DNA of 64,000 nt from Steinernema hermaphroditum (taxonomy: Eukaryota; Nematoda; Chromadorea; Rhabditida; Steinernematidae). Location: positions 3,224,001-3,288,000 of the forward strand of contig CM059625.1 of the NCBI GenBank assembly GCA_030435675.1. The letters run 5' to 3'. Position numbers and translations under genes: made by a program. The notes below the pieces were generated by a model. It saw only the letters and a program-made list of their open reading frames with translations. It was not told the origin of the DNA and searched no databases. Below are positions 38,762-50,964 of this stretch, piece by piece (position 1 is the stretch's first letter; each line of letters opens with the position of its first letter).

Positions 38762-41097
38762 TCTCACGTTTTTTTGCAGTTTTTGTCCCTTTGTTCCGGA
38801 GTGCACGTTGTTATCATTTCTATGTCTTTTATCTTTACTTTACTTTACTTTATTTCACGACTCAAAGGCATTATGCCTTGCGCGACACCGAAAAATAGAC
38901 AACAGAGGATATCACTTTGCAGCAGGCTTCATCCCTGGCGTGGTGTAGACGTTAAACCGGTCGTAGACGGCGCACTTCACGGGGCATCTGGGAATCGGCG
39001 AAACTTCGGATTCGGTAGCGGAACATCTTCTTCGCGGGCGTTTGCGGCATAGCGGACGCTTCTGAGCTCGCATCTGCTTCGGAGAGAAGAGTCCGTGGTC
39101 CGGGAGTTACGTCTTCGATGGTGGTGGCGTCCTCTGAGCGTCGGCGACCTTCGGGATGACTTCTCACGCAGCCGGATTCCTGACGTCGGACATCATGTTG
39201 TCAGCGGTGGTGGGACTACGGCTTCCGGGTGTCCCAATTCCCTCTGGAAGCCGGAAAACTCACAAGTGCCACAGGGTTTGCTGTCTGACCAAGCGGACAC
39301 TCAGAGAGCGACCGGAGGGACCGACCGCTCGCCACCGCGATACGAGTGAGACTGTGTCTTTTATCATAGGAGCATTTCAGCACTGCCACCGCTTACGACC
39401 CCTTCGTATGATACAGAGAAAAAAGCATGCGCTGTACAAGGGCCGATTACATGCGAAAGACAGTTCTCTTTGTCTTCAGTTTCTTTTTTTGCTGAAAGAC
39501 GAAAGATTAGAGTCTACGTTCACCCCTTTAAGGCGTCTTTTCTAGTCCTTGACAATTACAGCATGATGAACTCATTGATCGGTTTACCCATTTTAGACAG
39601 AGGGGAATGTCCGCCTAATTGGTTTTTTGCCAGCTCAGCGAATTGCGGGCAAACTACAATGTTGTCGCAGGTCACTTGATGAAGGTCTCCGCGAAGAATT
39701 GACGTTACTCATCAATGCGAATGATCAACGAACATTAAAGCGAGATAAATATGACGCAAAAGGTCTCAGAGCCATGCGCTGAGGTTGAGCTTTTTCCGGG
39801 CTGCCCGTTTTGGCCTCAGCTCGCAGAAAGGAACTTCACAAACCTCAACTGACATAACAGACCTTGATCTGTGATCCATCGCATCTGAAATACTCTTATA
39901 AGTTGCGTTTTTCCCCATTTTTCCTCAAGAGCATATTCAATAATTCAATATGTGAAACCGACTTATCAACAATATTCTCAGCCTTTCCTGTTACACATTT
40001 TAAAAGACTATCCTTCCCTTCGCTGGATTAACCTAATCGATTGGAGGATAGGAGACTTACAAAGGTGAATGCAACTTTATGCGTATGAACGTGGAACGGA
40101 ATTGCAATCGAATTCTATTTCTCATGAAATGTATCATATTTGAAGAATTTATTTGGGGACTGGTTCCTTCGGAACAATTAAAAATACGCCTTTTTCGTGT
40201 TTGGTTTTAATTCGAGTGGAGGGTTCACACAATTTCTGTAGTCGTTGATGAAAGAACAAACGATGATACAAACAACCTCACGCACTTCCATTTGGGTTTC
40301 TCAGCCATGTTTTAAGGACTCGGTATTCTGGAGATGTCACAACGAGACAATGGCATTCCCCTCTTATAAAAGCTAGTATGTCCAGCCATTTGTAATTCAA
40401 CACCATTCTCAGATTGCGTCATAATACTGAACGGTCTATTTTCTACTAATTATCGTTTATTCCAAGCTGTAGCACAATCATATCAGACATTACTTCCTCC
40501 AACTACAAGCGCACAATATCTGTGCTCGCCGTCACGGAATGGACACTGTTTCGAGCGGCCCTCTTCTCTCGCTCGCCTTTGCCCGACACGATCGCCGCAA
40601 CAAAGTAGAGTGTAGCGTATCTTATGAACTCTGAACGACACGCTCGCTTTGTTTTTGACGCGTAGAATAAGAAGATACGACTCGGTTAGTCGCTTGATTG
40701 CCGGTCGCCGTACCCGGCAGCTCCTTGTTGCGATGCCAGCGAAATCGTGAGCCGTTGATTGATGCAATGATCTTTTGACTGGACGACAGGTTTATGATTG
40801 GCGCGTGTTAATATGATGATGTGTCGCGCCCATTCAGGTAATCACGATGATCAAAGATGATGACGGGATAGACGCTTGCATACCTGATGCGATGTTTACT
40901 GGCCGTTTTTGCGCGATATTCGCTTTTTTTGACTACGTTTTTTGTGCGGCGCCAGTTGTTTACAAAAACGTGTTTTCTCGCGTCTTCTTCATTCTTTCGA
41001 TTTATCTATTTGGGTGATCGGTGGCTGTTTTTCAACAACCTCAAAACCCGATTTTTCAGAGTCGTTCATCTTTGTTTGCGTCTCAGACAATCGGAAT
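38762..41097. other. intergenic, GC-rich patch and FALDH upstream region
   Basis: 38930-39350 is GC-rich with open frames on both strands and no recognised domain, and I cannot decide if it is coding. 39400-41097 is AT-rich spacer. The last bases before 41098 contain two candidate spliced-leader acceptors (TTTTTCAG and CGTCTCAG) upstream of the dehydrogenase start. Confidence 0.4.
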
Positions 41098-43622
41098 ATG
41101 GCGTTCCACGACGTACGTTCGGTGGTATTATTTGCGGCGTCTTACAGCGTGCCGTTTTTAGGTTATCAGCGCTCAGCGCGACTATTTCAACACTGGCGAA
41201 ACGAAGAAGATCGAAAAGCGCAAGGAGCTCCTTCGCACGTTGAAGAAGGCGATCCTCGAGAACCATGAGCAGCTTTGCGACGGCGTCTACAATGACTTAA
41301 AGAGGGTGAGTAGAGTGGAATTAAACAAGCAAAAGCCGAAAAGATTACATATCAAAAATATCTGAAATATCAAGGCGATCTTGATTTTTGAATGTATATG
41401 TCTGACATTTATGCGCATTTTTGAGTTCGGGGCCAACACATAAACTCCATTCTACAGAGAACGTACATTAGCATCCCGAACTGCATCACCAAAATAGAAG
41501 CACCCCGAAGGACAGTGACACGATTCAAACGCTCATAATTTGGCACCATTCTCAAGCTGAATTCTGTTTCCATCTGGCGTATTTCCACCTACCACCTAAA
41601 ACAGTCCGAATCTCTTCCATCCTATTACTATTTTGAATTACCTATAAACATACAACAGTGACAAGAACCGGTATTTAGGAACAACACATGCCAGTTCGCC
41701 GATATGTAGAAAGGGAGATCCTGCGGTTGCATTCCCGTGCATGTAAAATGCGAGAAGAGCTAGTTTAAAAGCCAAACTAATCAGTGCAATAACAAAAAAA
41801 TAGAGAGGTTCACTTTTGTAGAAAACCCATCGATGCGATTTATCTACTGTGCTAATCCACTGATCGCTTTCAGCAACAAAAAGTCACTTACAACCTGGAG
41901 ATCAGCGGTGCCGTCGCTGAAATCGACTACATGCTTGAGAATGTCGCCGAATGGGCCGCACCACAGTACGTCGAAAAGACCTTCCTCACCGCGTTGGACA
42001 CTCCAATGATCGTGAAGGACCCAAAAGGCGTCGTCCTCATTATTTCGCCATGGAACTACCCCGTCAGCATGGTCCTCCTGCCCATGATTAATATCTTGGC
42101 TGCTGGTATGACAACGAAAATAATTGTAGAGATATATCAAGATGCTTAGGAAACACCGTTGTCATCAAACCTTCCGAAATGGCCCCTCACACAGCTGATG
42201 CCTTCGACCTCATCTTTGGAAAGTACTTCGACAAGGTTTTCGTCAGCCTGGTGTATGGTATTAATTATACGTTTAGAAAGTGGTCGCTGTTGTGAAAGGC
42301 GGCATTCCCGAAACGACCGATCTGCTCACTGAACGCTTCGACCACATCATTTATACCGGTTGTCCGCCAGTGGCTAAAATCATCATGGCCGCTGCTGCTA
42401 AGCACTTGACCCCTGTAACCCTGGAGCTGGGTGGAAAATGCCCTGTCATCATCGAGGACGATGCCGACATTGAAACGAGCGCCAAGCGCGTCGCCTGGGG
42501 AAAGTGGCTGAACTGTGGACAGACGTGTCTCGCTCCTGATTACATTCTTGTTTCCAAGGCAACGAAGGACCGTTTTGTGAATGCCCTGCGGAAGACTATT
42601 TCTGACTTCTATGGAAGTGACATTCGCCATAGCCCGGACTATAGCCGAATCATCAACCAACGTCATTTCGAGTAAGTTTGTCAGGCTTTTAAGGCGTAAT
42701 AATGGTCAGCGTTTTGTGATAAAGTCCGACAGTATTTGGCAACTGAAATGAGTAGTAATCTTAACAACAAGTACTGAATGGTGATCGTGTTATACAACAC
42801 TGTTCTGGGACTGATCACTATTCTAATAATGCATTGAGGAAGTGAAAGTTTTCTATTAATAAAGACTAACTTGTCTCAGCTGAGATCCAATCCTTATGCA
42901 CTGCTCACTTTCAGTCGTATCAACAACCTCCTGGAGAAGTCCACTTCGCCTGTCTTGTTCAAGGGAGGCGACTGCGAACGCGACGACAACTTCATCCCGC
43001 CCGTCATTCTTGATGCGTCGCGCGATGACGTCTTCATGCAGGACGAAATTTTCGGCCCTGTGCTGCCCGTAATAACCACTGAGAATCTTTCCGACGCGAT
43101 TGACTTCATCAACAACGGCGAGAAGCCCCTTGCCGCGTACATCTTCACTCGTTCCGAGGAGAAGGTCGAACGATTCTACAAGGAGACCTCCAGCGGAGCT
43201 ATTACGGTGAACGATGTCATCATGCATATTACTGGTATGACGAGCAAAACTGTACGTTGTATTATGATATTACTTTCAGTTGATACGCTCCCCTTCGGTG
43301 GTGTTGGAAACAGTGGAATGGGATGTTACCGTGGAAAGTATGGTTTCGACACGTTCACACACGAGAAGGCCGTCCTCAAGCGCGGCTTCTTCGGCGAGGC
43401 TCTTCTCGCGTACGCCACAATTTCCACATATGTTCTATAACATCGATACATTATAGGGCTCGCTATCCGCCGTTGAACGACTCGAAGTACAACCAGCTCA
43501 AGTCGATCACTTCTTCTCGACGTGGCTTTCCCAAGCTGCTCAAGGCCTACCTCCCCTCATTGCCGCTGGTGCTCATCGGAATCGTTCTCGGAATGATGCT
43601 TCAACGCTACGGCCTTCGCTAA
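41098..43622 (+). CDS. ALDH3A2: fatty aldehyde dehydrogenase (ALDH3 family), 495 aa
   Basis: Eight exons: 41098-41112, 41162-41305, 41874-42105, 42150-42235, 42277-42671, 42915-43234, 43280-43409, 43457-43622, all phase-consistent. The enzyme oxidises long-chain aldehydes to acids with NAD(P). Landmarks are ISPWNYPVSM (cofactor-binding loop), TLELGGKCP with general-base Glu209, NCGQTCLAPDY with nucleophile Cys243 (the same numbering as human ALDH3A1), DEIFGPVLP, and LPFGGVGNSGMG near the C-terminus. A hydrophobic C-terminal helix, LPLVLIGIVLGMMLQRY, ends the protein, the tail anchor that puts FALDH and C. elegans ALH-4 on ER or peroxisome membranes. The first exon encodes only MAFHD, chosen because the 49-nt intron restores VISAQRDYFNTGETKKIEKR. 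One oddity is YTGCPPVAK where FTGS is usual. The symbol is by resemblance to the human family. Confidence 0.95.
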
Positions 43623-44827
43623 ACTCCCATTGCGACAAACGGATATTTAACACTGTCTAGTCTATTTGGATAACATTCAGTCACTTAACGTCATGTATAT
43701 AAAAAGTTATGGGAAATTATATCATCAGTAAATCCCTAATCGTATAGCTTACTGACATATTTGTCGTAGCCAATTGTAAGCAAAAGTCATCTCATTGTAG
43801 GCTCAACCGAAGCAAGAACTCAAGGGTATCAGAGATTGAATGAGTTTTTAAGTGATATATGATACATTAAGTTGTGCGATAATGCATGGCATCGCTTCTC
43901 TCTGATCGTTCACAGTCGTTTGATATCCAGCACATCTCCTCGCGCAGTGCACAAGTATCAAAAGATCACGAATGGGAGAGACGTGCGCAAGATCGACGAA
44001 TGGTTTCAGTGTTCTTTCAATGTAAACACTACCGTATATGCTATCACAAGAGTGTCAGAATCAAATAAAGATATCTACACAAGGCAGGAGGTCCAGTAGG
44101 CACATGTTACATTATGAAAGATCGTATACTGAAGGATCAATGTGTGTTCATCCTTTTTTGGTCCCTTTGATTCAACATAGGAAATAGGAGAGTTTTTGTA
44201 GGAACACTGAAGACAGCGACCATGAATATGTCTCTTATATACAGATTGATGATAGAAATGCGCGACCTGACAGTCAAAACGAACTTTTGACTGCGTCGTT
44301 TGCTTGTCAAAGTTCTACATTCTAGCTACTAGTTTACTAACAAACTAACTCCATGAAACAACCGGCCAATTGCACCTTTGAAAATGAAGAACATGATTAT
44401 TTCGCCTGTTTACCTCCAGCCTGTTTACCTGAGTGACTGTTAGTTGAGTTCGGTGAGTAGGGCTCCTGTCAGCAGGAGCACCGCTCGCTTAAAACAGGAT
44501 CGTCGAGTGTCAACGGCACAGAGGACATTATCTCACGCTGTGATCTAATATCAGATCTGCCGAACACACGTTACCAGCGGTGGCGTAGGCAGTTAGGCAG
44601 TCGAAACTTTTCTATTCGTCTCTTAATTTCTCACTCTGAAATGTCCGCGCGCTATTTGGCCAAACCCTTAATTGGTCCGCTCAAAAATAAACATTTTGGC
44701 CGTGCAGATTCAACGGCTCACTCGTTGTATTGCGTGTTAGGTTAATTACGTAATAAAACCAGTTATTCTCAAAATCCGCACGCGGACGATCAATCGCGCA
44801 CAATGTCATCGGAGAGTTTTTGACAGA
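43623..44827. other. intergenic, no gene recognised
   Basis: This is the 3' flank of the aldehyde dehydrogenase and 5' flank of the four-pass membrane protein gene. No ORF with family resemblance and no RNA gene was recognised. Confidence 0.5.
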
Positions 44828-47667
44828 ATGGCGACTACTGCAAAGCGTCGCGAACAGTTGGAGAAGCACCTGGAGCAGTTTCGCGAGATCGCCGACCAGA
44901 GACACAAGGAACGGGTAACTGAACTTCTCCTCTCGTCTGCATCCTAATCACATCGTTTAAGATAGCCCGATGGCTCTACCATATCCCGGCCATGGTGTCG
45001 GTCACTATTCTCATATGTCAAATTGCCAACACGATCATATTTGCCGATTTTGCCTTCGATTTCGGGAAGCTCTACTTGCTCATCGATGATTATATGAGGA
45101 AAACGGCAGAGTACAGCAACTCCACACACTTTACAGGACCAAAAAAGTATTCGATCGATGTGATAAATCATGAGAGGATAGACGAAATCGACCAGGTGAG
45201 AGGTCATCCGCCAATGGCAGGAGCGTTGTAAAGTACGTTTTCAGTACCATGAGCTTTTATGGACCCTGTTTGTTGCCGAGATCATCCAACTAGTGTTTCC
45301 GATGATCAATCTCTTCATTTTCGCGTGGATATTCCACGACCGCTCCAGAAAGTTCAACTCAAAGATCAAGGTCGTCTACCTGGTAAGTTCGTAACAATAC
45401 ACTGAGAATGAGTTGTGTCAATCATGCACTTCTTGGCTTGATCAAATCCTGCACCTTTCAATATTGAAAAGGGACCTCCTTATGATCGTATTCCAGGTGC
45501 ACGATATCTTTCCGTGAACTATTGTACCTACACAATCCTTGAACTAGGAAAACAAGTAGATATGTAGTAAATGGCCACTGCTATTGGCCATCAATGCACA
45601 GTGGGGTTAGATCCAAAGAAGATAGATAAGTCCACTAACAGAAGCATTCGTTAAGGCGAGCATCACGCTGTTGATAGCTTGCGCAAGTAGAGTAGGAAAT
45701 GTCCAGCTCTTAACATAGGGGATGTGATTGTTTGTCACAAATATGGGGGATACGGATAAATAAGGGAAAAGTAGAACTATTGAACCTGTACTGTATAACC
45801 CATACTGTAGAACGTCCGCTCAAAAGGCGGCTCGTTCCCTTGAATGTGTTACTTTTAAACCGAGATCGGCTGGACACTGTACTCACCCAGTTCTCTTGAT
45901 ATGCTGTATAAGATGCAGACCTCCATGAAGTGAATGAAATCTGTGTATTTTACCTCATTATAGATCAAAATTGCCCGTTTTCAGCGCCCTGCATATACCT
46001 GATGTTTATTAATATTTTATTTAAAGACCTCTTTTTAAGTTAACAAATGAAATCAGACGTTTTGAAACCTTTCGCCCCATCAATTGTGAACACCTTCTTT
46101 GATTTTCTTATGAAATGTAATCTTGAGTTTCTCATCGCGTGTAAGAAATTAAAAAACCACCTTCGCTTAGTCACATACGATCGCCGAGGCTCCATTTGGA
46201 GATCAAGGTTGTCTACGCGGATCACTTCTTTCCACGCCGATTTGCTGTACTATAAATGGACATTACTATAGAAAGTGTAATGGACACTAATTCGCAAAAT
46301 AAATCGGCGCAAAATCTGAGAGTTCCACTCACAGTTGTTGAGGCATTTGACTCCACAGAGCTCCGACTAAACGGTAATATTTGCAAACCTTTATGAAGTA
46401 TCGAATTGGTGATTTATCTGCTCCACTTCTAGGTTTAGTCGCGAAAAAGTATTTGACAAAGGTCTACGACTCAAATGTCTGTGATTCAAATGTCGGAGAC
46501 TGAAATGAGCCACAGTAGGTGTCTTTTAATACGGACATTATGAAGGTAAACACTAGGGATGCACCGGAACGAACCGGAATCAGTCAGAAGGTCCGGAGTT
46601 CGAATCCACCCGCGAGCAAAATTTTTTTTATGTACTCTTTCCGCATATTTAAATTTTGCTTACGTAGAATCAGACAATCAAACAGTTTCCAGAATGCTAT
46701 ATCAAGAAAATACGAAAATAAAGAAGTTTTGCTCGCGGGTGGATTCGAACCCCGGACCTTCTGACTGATTCCGGTTCGTTCCGGTTTCCGTTCCGGTGCA
46801 TCCGTAGTATGTAAACACCTACTCAAGTAGTCGGATAGTTTTGGTATCGTTACCGTGAACATCGTTTGCACTTGTTACTGTTTTTCAAACAGCGATGTGT
46901 CGCTTAGAAGCTGCATCGCGTTTTTCTATAAGTCTCTGATTTTTTCTGCTTTTCTCTGAGACTGAATGCCATCATTTAGCTATGCCCCGCGTTGGCCCTC
47001 GCATTGACAATTAGCCAAGCATGCATGATCCATGTGAGCCTCGACGAATCGGTGTACACCATCCGTTTTCTCCTCGCAAAACTCCTGTCACCTCTCTTGG
47101 AAGTGAACCGTGAGGGACGTTACGATATTGAGCAGTACTTTAACTGCGAGTTCTTCAACGATGACGACATCGTGGTATGTGTCTTAAGTCGAAATTCACT
47201 CTTTATTTCGCTATTTCAGAAACCACCCTGCGCAGGATCCATCCACGATCAAGTGCTTTCGCCTACCATCATCAACACAATCATCGTTTTCCACGTAATC
47301 CCCGTCGCCGTTTTTGTCTACCTCATTCTGCGCAATCTGGCGAACAACAAGACCGAACGGCTGTTTCTGTACATTGAAAGTGTCGACGAGCATGGTGTCA
47401 AGCCGGCCACACAAAACGGGCACGCTAAAGATAAAAAGTGAAGTGTCTCATAAAACGTGGTCTTGTCAACAGCCTGTTTATTGCAGAGAAGACCACGAAG
47501 GCCTGCGGGGAATCGTCTCGAATCTGCTCAACGAGTACGACGTCCACTTCAAGAACAAAAAGTGAGTTGTCCACCATGGCCAGTATAGCCGTTGTTGTTT
47601 TAGGAGCATGTTGAAGCAGAAGTCGTGTGACGACGATGGCAAGGAGAATCGAGAAACAAAGTTTTAA
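44828..47667 (+). CDS. unrecognised four-pass membrane protein, 336 aa
   Basis: Seven phase-consistent exons: 44828-44914, 44962-45195, 45245-45382, 46980-47174, 47220-47437, 47487-47561, 47604-47667. An AATAAA follows at 47703. I do not recognise the family. Hydropathy by eye gives a charged, possibly coiled N-terminus (residues 1-33) and helices near 36-60, 111-137, 149-174 and 234-257. The first outer loop carries NST (N82). The second loop has two Cys (C209, C222) that could form a disulphide. The hydrophilic C-tail is about 79 residues with acidic and basic clusters. The layout resembles claudin-like or tetraspanin-like proteins, but no signature of either (no CCG, no W-GLW-C-C) is present. 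Exon 5 reads into a stop (KDKK) if the intron at 47438 is retained, giving a shorter tail, so two isoforms are possible. The 1.6-kb third intron contains a hAT-like foldback. Confidence 0.72.
46548..46818. mobile_element. hAT-like foldback MITE inside an intron
   Basis: Arms of about 65-80 bp (46556-46623 and 46733-46808) are inverted copies, separated by about 110 bp of AT-rich sequence. They differ by one substitution and a 12-bp insertion in the right arm. The ends read TAGGGATGCACCGGAAC (left) and, in reverse complement, TACGGATGCACCGGAAC (right), a typical hAT-superfamily terminus. GTAAACAC occurs beside both ends (offset by 4 bp on the right), consistent with an 8-bp target duplication. 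There is no transposase, so it is non-autonomous. Confidence 0.8.
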
Positions 47668-48910
47668 GTTAATGTCACTCAAGCATGTTCGCATGATGCG
47701 ACAATAAAGTTTGAGGAAATTCGCTGATTCGACGTCGTGAAAGACCGCAACAATGGTGCACCCTTCCTTATGTTCGCTTAATAGGTGACAGAATCGTTAT
47801 GCACTATTTTGATCATACAATTTATGGACTAAACGATTGTAGTGAACAATAAGATCTGGAACATGGACATGCACTCCTAACTATACACACTTGTACATAT
47901 TTCCTGTCTATTTTAGTAGAAGTTTGGGAGCTGGAGTTGGGTCATGCAAGACACTTACTACGACAGAAAAAGTGATGAATATCACACCGTTGTACAGGCT
48001 TTCTTCTTACTTGGGTGTAGAACACGATGTCCTAGTACAGCAGAGCGTTCCCATCTGTGTACTCGTGACGAACAAACCGAATCTGGGCTAGTAAAGACGT
48101 CGGAGCACAGCGAAGTGGGATGTCGACCGATCATCGGGCTGATGGGGAAGACCTCGGCGTTGCAACAAGTCTTTGTCGGCTTGAGTCGGAGGTGCTCGAA
48201 GGTTTGATGGTGGTGAAGACCTTCTTGCCCAGTTGGATGGAGGTAAGGCTCCCTGACGTACCTTCTATCTCCCTGACGGGGTGTAGACCGATCAAATCAT
48301 CACCTGATGGGGAAGACCTCGGCGTTGCAACGAATCTTCGACGGCTTGAGTGTGAAGCAAAATGTGATAGAGGCGACGCACTTCTTTGGCCACTTGGATG
48401 GAAGGCTCTGAGGCTCTTTAATATTGCATGTCTGCTGGAAACCAGTAAGAACGGTGAATAACAACCGATCACTCGACACATTGAACCAGCCATTCTTCAC
48501 CGAACAAGTGGGTGAAAGCCGATTATTTCATCACATCCAATATTAGTAGTCTGACCATTAAATTAGTAGACAAAGTAATGAAGCTTTGGTCTCCTTGAGA
48601 CTCTACTACATGGGAAATCCATCATGAACACTGTCTCGCAGTTGGCACTTCACACCCATAGCAAATCGATGAGTAGGAGACGGAAAGTCTGATGATGCGT
48701 TCGCCACTAATGACTCATCGGAAACTGTTCGTCAATACGATTTGGCACGGCAGATCTGTTAACTTCCAGTTTCCCAATGGACGTCGATATTGGTCGAGCG
48801 CTATTGTATTTTAAAGGTACCATCTAAGATGCCACTAATCATCCAGCCTGAAAATTAATGTTTTTAGTTTGAAATGATCCTCCTCGCTGTTCTGCTTCGA
48901 TGAATTATCC
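47668..48910. other. spacer with diverged 165-bp tandem duplication
   Basis: After the polyadenylation signal at 47703 no exon is supported until the possible mini-exon at 48911. The only structure is the duplication at 48118-48420. Confidence 0.5.
48118..48420. repeat. diverged tandem duplication, period 165 bp
   Basis: Both copies contain GATGGGGAAGACCTCGGCGT (starts 48141 and 48306), flanked by GACCGATCA before and a TTGGATGGA block after. Outside this core the copies have diverged by substitutions and indels. No reading frame is conserved between them. Confidence 0.8.
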
Positions 48911-49323
48911 ATGGTAGAGGTAATGGATCCTATTTGTAATTGTTTCAAGTAATTTCTTGTTTTAGACCGGTTCGTTCATCGTGGACATGGACTACAAAGG
49001 CGGTTTCGAAACGTCTGTGGATATCAACGACCCCAGTAAGATCAGGCTCTTGTTCAGTATGTATGAAGGTGGCTTTCAGAGGGATTACAAGCCGCCGATA
49101 TGTGAAGACTCTCGTCCCGCTCATCTCAACAACAAAGAAGTATGCTGCGATACAGAACACGACGTTCCCACGACCAGGTATTACCCTCTCTTTCCGAATC
49201 CTATGTAGCTATCTGATCCTGTGTTTCAGACCACTGTCGCTACAAACACCGATCGGCGTTATTCCCCCCTCCCCCTTCCCCATCACCTTGTATCCTAGAT
49301 CCCCATATTCAATAAATCAGTAA
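48911..49323 (+). CDS. possible small protein gene, 104 aa, unrecognised
   Basis: The proposed exons are 48911-48919 (MVE), 48966-49177 and 49230-49323, with GT-AG introns of 46 and 52 nt. The middle exon encodes a hydrophilic, acidic stretch (VDMDYKGGFETSVDINDPSK ... NNKEVCCDTEHD) with protein-like composition, bounded by good splice sites. The start is uncertain: the 3-codon first exon was chosen only for phase and position. An AATAAA at 49311 falls within the last proposed exon, so the true 3' end may instead be the stop at 49206-49208 with the second intron retained. It could also be an alternative exon of the four-pass gene upstream, whose exons 1-4 end in the right phase. No family is recognised. 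Confidence 0.35.
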
Positions 49324-49651
49324 TATAGCTATTTGCACATGCGAATCCTCTCACAGGCCTCTCACTCATTTTCCCACTTTAGCCATAAACTGACAATTTA
49401 CCCACCATCGATAAGAACCTTTTATTTTGTTATTTACTCGAATTCGACCACAGAGCGACAAAAACAAAACGCACTTGTTTATGGCGAGCATCACGCAGTC
49501 GTTTTCACTGCTCACCACAACGCGCCCTGCATCGCACCACCCGACTTGTCTTTGCTCCCCCCACACGACGACGTGGGTGGTCGCCTGTCACGTGCACGCA
49601 ACTCTCGCTACTCAACTGCCCGGAGGCGACAGAAAAAGTTGAGTTGCAACG
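49324..49651. other. RAB-39 upstream region
   Basis: 328 bp of spacer between the possible small gene and the RAB-39 start. No structure was recognised beyond C-rich tracts near 49505-49570. Confidence 0.5.
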
Positions 49652-50964
49652 ATGGATTTGGTCGACTACGGGCCGTGCTACCACTATCAATATCGTCTTA
49701 TTCTCATCGGCGACTCGACTGTCGGCAAATCGAGTCTGCTGAAGTATTTCACGGAAGGCAAGTGCGCCGGCATCAGCGATCCCACCGTGGGGGTCGACTT
49801 CTACGTGCGCACCATCGAGATCAAGCCCGGCGTTCGTGTGAAACTGCAACTGTGGGACACGGCCGGACAAGAGAAGTTCCGGTAGGACGCCACCGTTCGT
49901 TGACCAAACAAAGCCACCCTTTAGCTCGATCACTCGGTCCTACTATCGCAACTCCGTCGGTGTGCTCATCGTTTACGACATCACGAACCGCGCTTCGTTC
50001 GACCATATTGCCGAGTGGCTTCACGAAGCCGAAGCCAACGTCGGCGGTCCTAGTCCGTCGCATTGCGTCTTTCAACTCGTCGGTCACAAAGCCGATCTGA
50101 ATGACGACCGTCAGGTGATGTACGAGGAGGGAGAGTACTTCGCGAAGTATCACAAGTTGAAGTTCATCGAAACGTCGGCCAGCACTGGGGACAATGTTAA
50201 CGTGAGTTTGACTTTATGGTCATCAGGTAAAACACATTCTTTGTCGGACGGACATTAACTGGTTGATTGATTTTCGCAATATTTTGAGATGTTTGAAGCT
50301 GGCTCTAAGCTTTAGAACGGACAAAATGGTGACCAAACACCGAATTGTAAACGAAAACACCGAAATTGTAAACAACTTGAACGCGAAAACATGCCACGAA
50401 GATACACGTAGGAAAGCAACGCGTCTTTGTCCTCTGACTTTGTTCTCAAATTCCAGAGGGGCTAAACGAATCACTAGCTTGAGTATATGAACAATAGCCT
50501 GTTCATAACATTCCTCCAACTTTTCAGGCCATCAAATTTCGGATTGAGCTTATGAATGCACAAGAATTGTATATACAGACACATATACAGATAATGTTGA
50601 CGTTTTAACTGCACACATATATATGAAATGGCAAAACTTAAACGTGAGATCGACTCCCAATTATGCGTAGGACGTGTTTATGCCAACATATGGCTGCAAA
50701 ACTGAGAGAAACGTTTTGTACAGGCCTTGTTTTCGTTTCTGTGACACCTAGGAATACAATTTTTGGAATAAGTGATAGTGCCAGTCCTAACGAATATTTC
50801 AGGAATGCTTCACGATGATCGCCCGCGAAGTGAACGCCCGCCTCGAGAACGGAAGCCTTCGCCTAACCGACGGCTGGGAAGGAATCAAAAGCGGTCTAAT
50901 GCGTTCACAGTCCGTCTCCTTGTCGGAATTCTCACAAGTCGACCAATCGTCCTGTTCGTGCTAA
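49652..50964 (+). CDS. rab-39: RAB-39 small GTPase, 222 aa
   Basis: Exons are 49652-49881, 49925-50201 and 50803-50964. Rab39 proteins act in Golgi/endosome-to-lysosome and autophagy traffic. Motifs are P-loop GDSTVGKS (residues 20-27), switch I SDPTVGVDFYVR, WDTAGQEKFRSITRSYYRNS, guanine-specificity GHKADL (the Rab39 group carries His where most Rabs have Asn) and ETSAS. The tail LTDGWEGIKSGL is diagnostic of Rab39 (LQEGWEGVKSGF type). The C-terminus ends in the double-geranylgeranylation motif CSC. Length fits the family (about 210-220). AATAAA occurs at 51213 and 51221. The coding exons are notably GC-rich at third positions compared with flanking DNA. Confidence 0.95.

Noticed and set aside
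46590..46625. tRNA gene suggested by a GTTCGAATCC T-loop-like motif
   Set aside because: The T-stem pairs poorly and no matching 5' half, anticodon arm or acceptor partner exists. The sequence is an arm of the foldback element.
49333..50100. 255-codon plus-strand frame overlapping RAB-39
   Set aside because: It is a different frame of the Rab exons and upstream spacer. The Rab frame has all GTPase motifs; this one has none.
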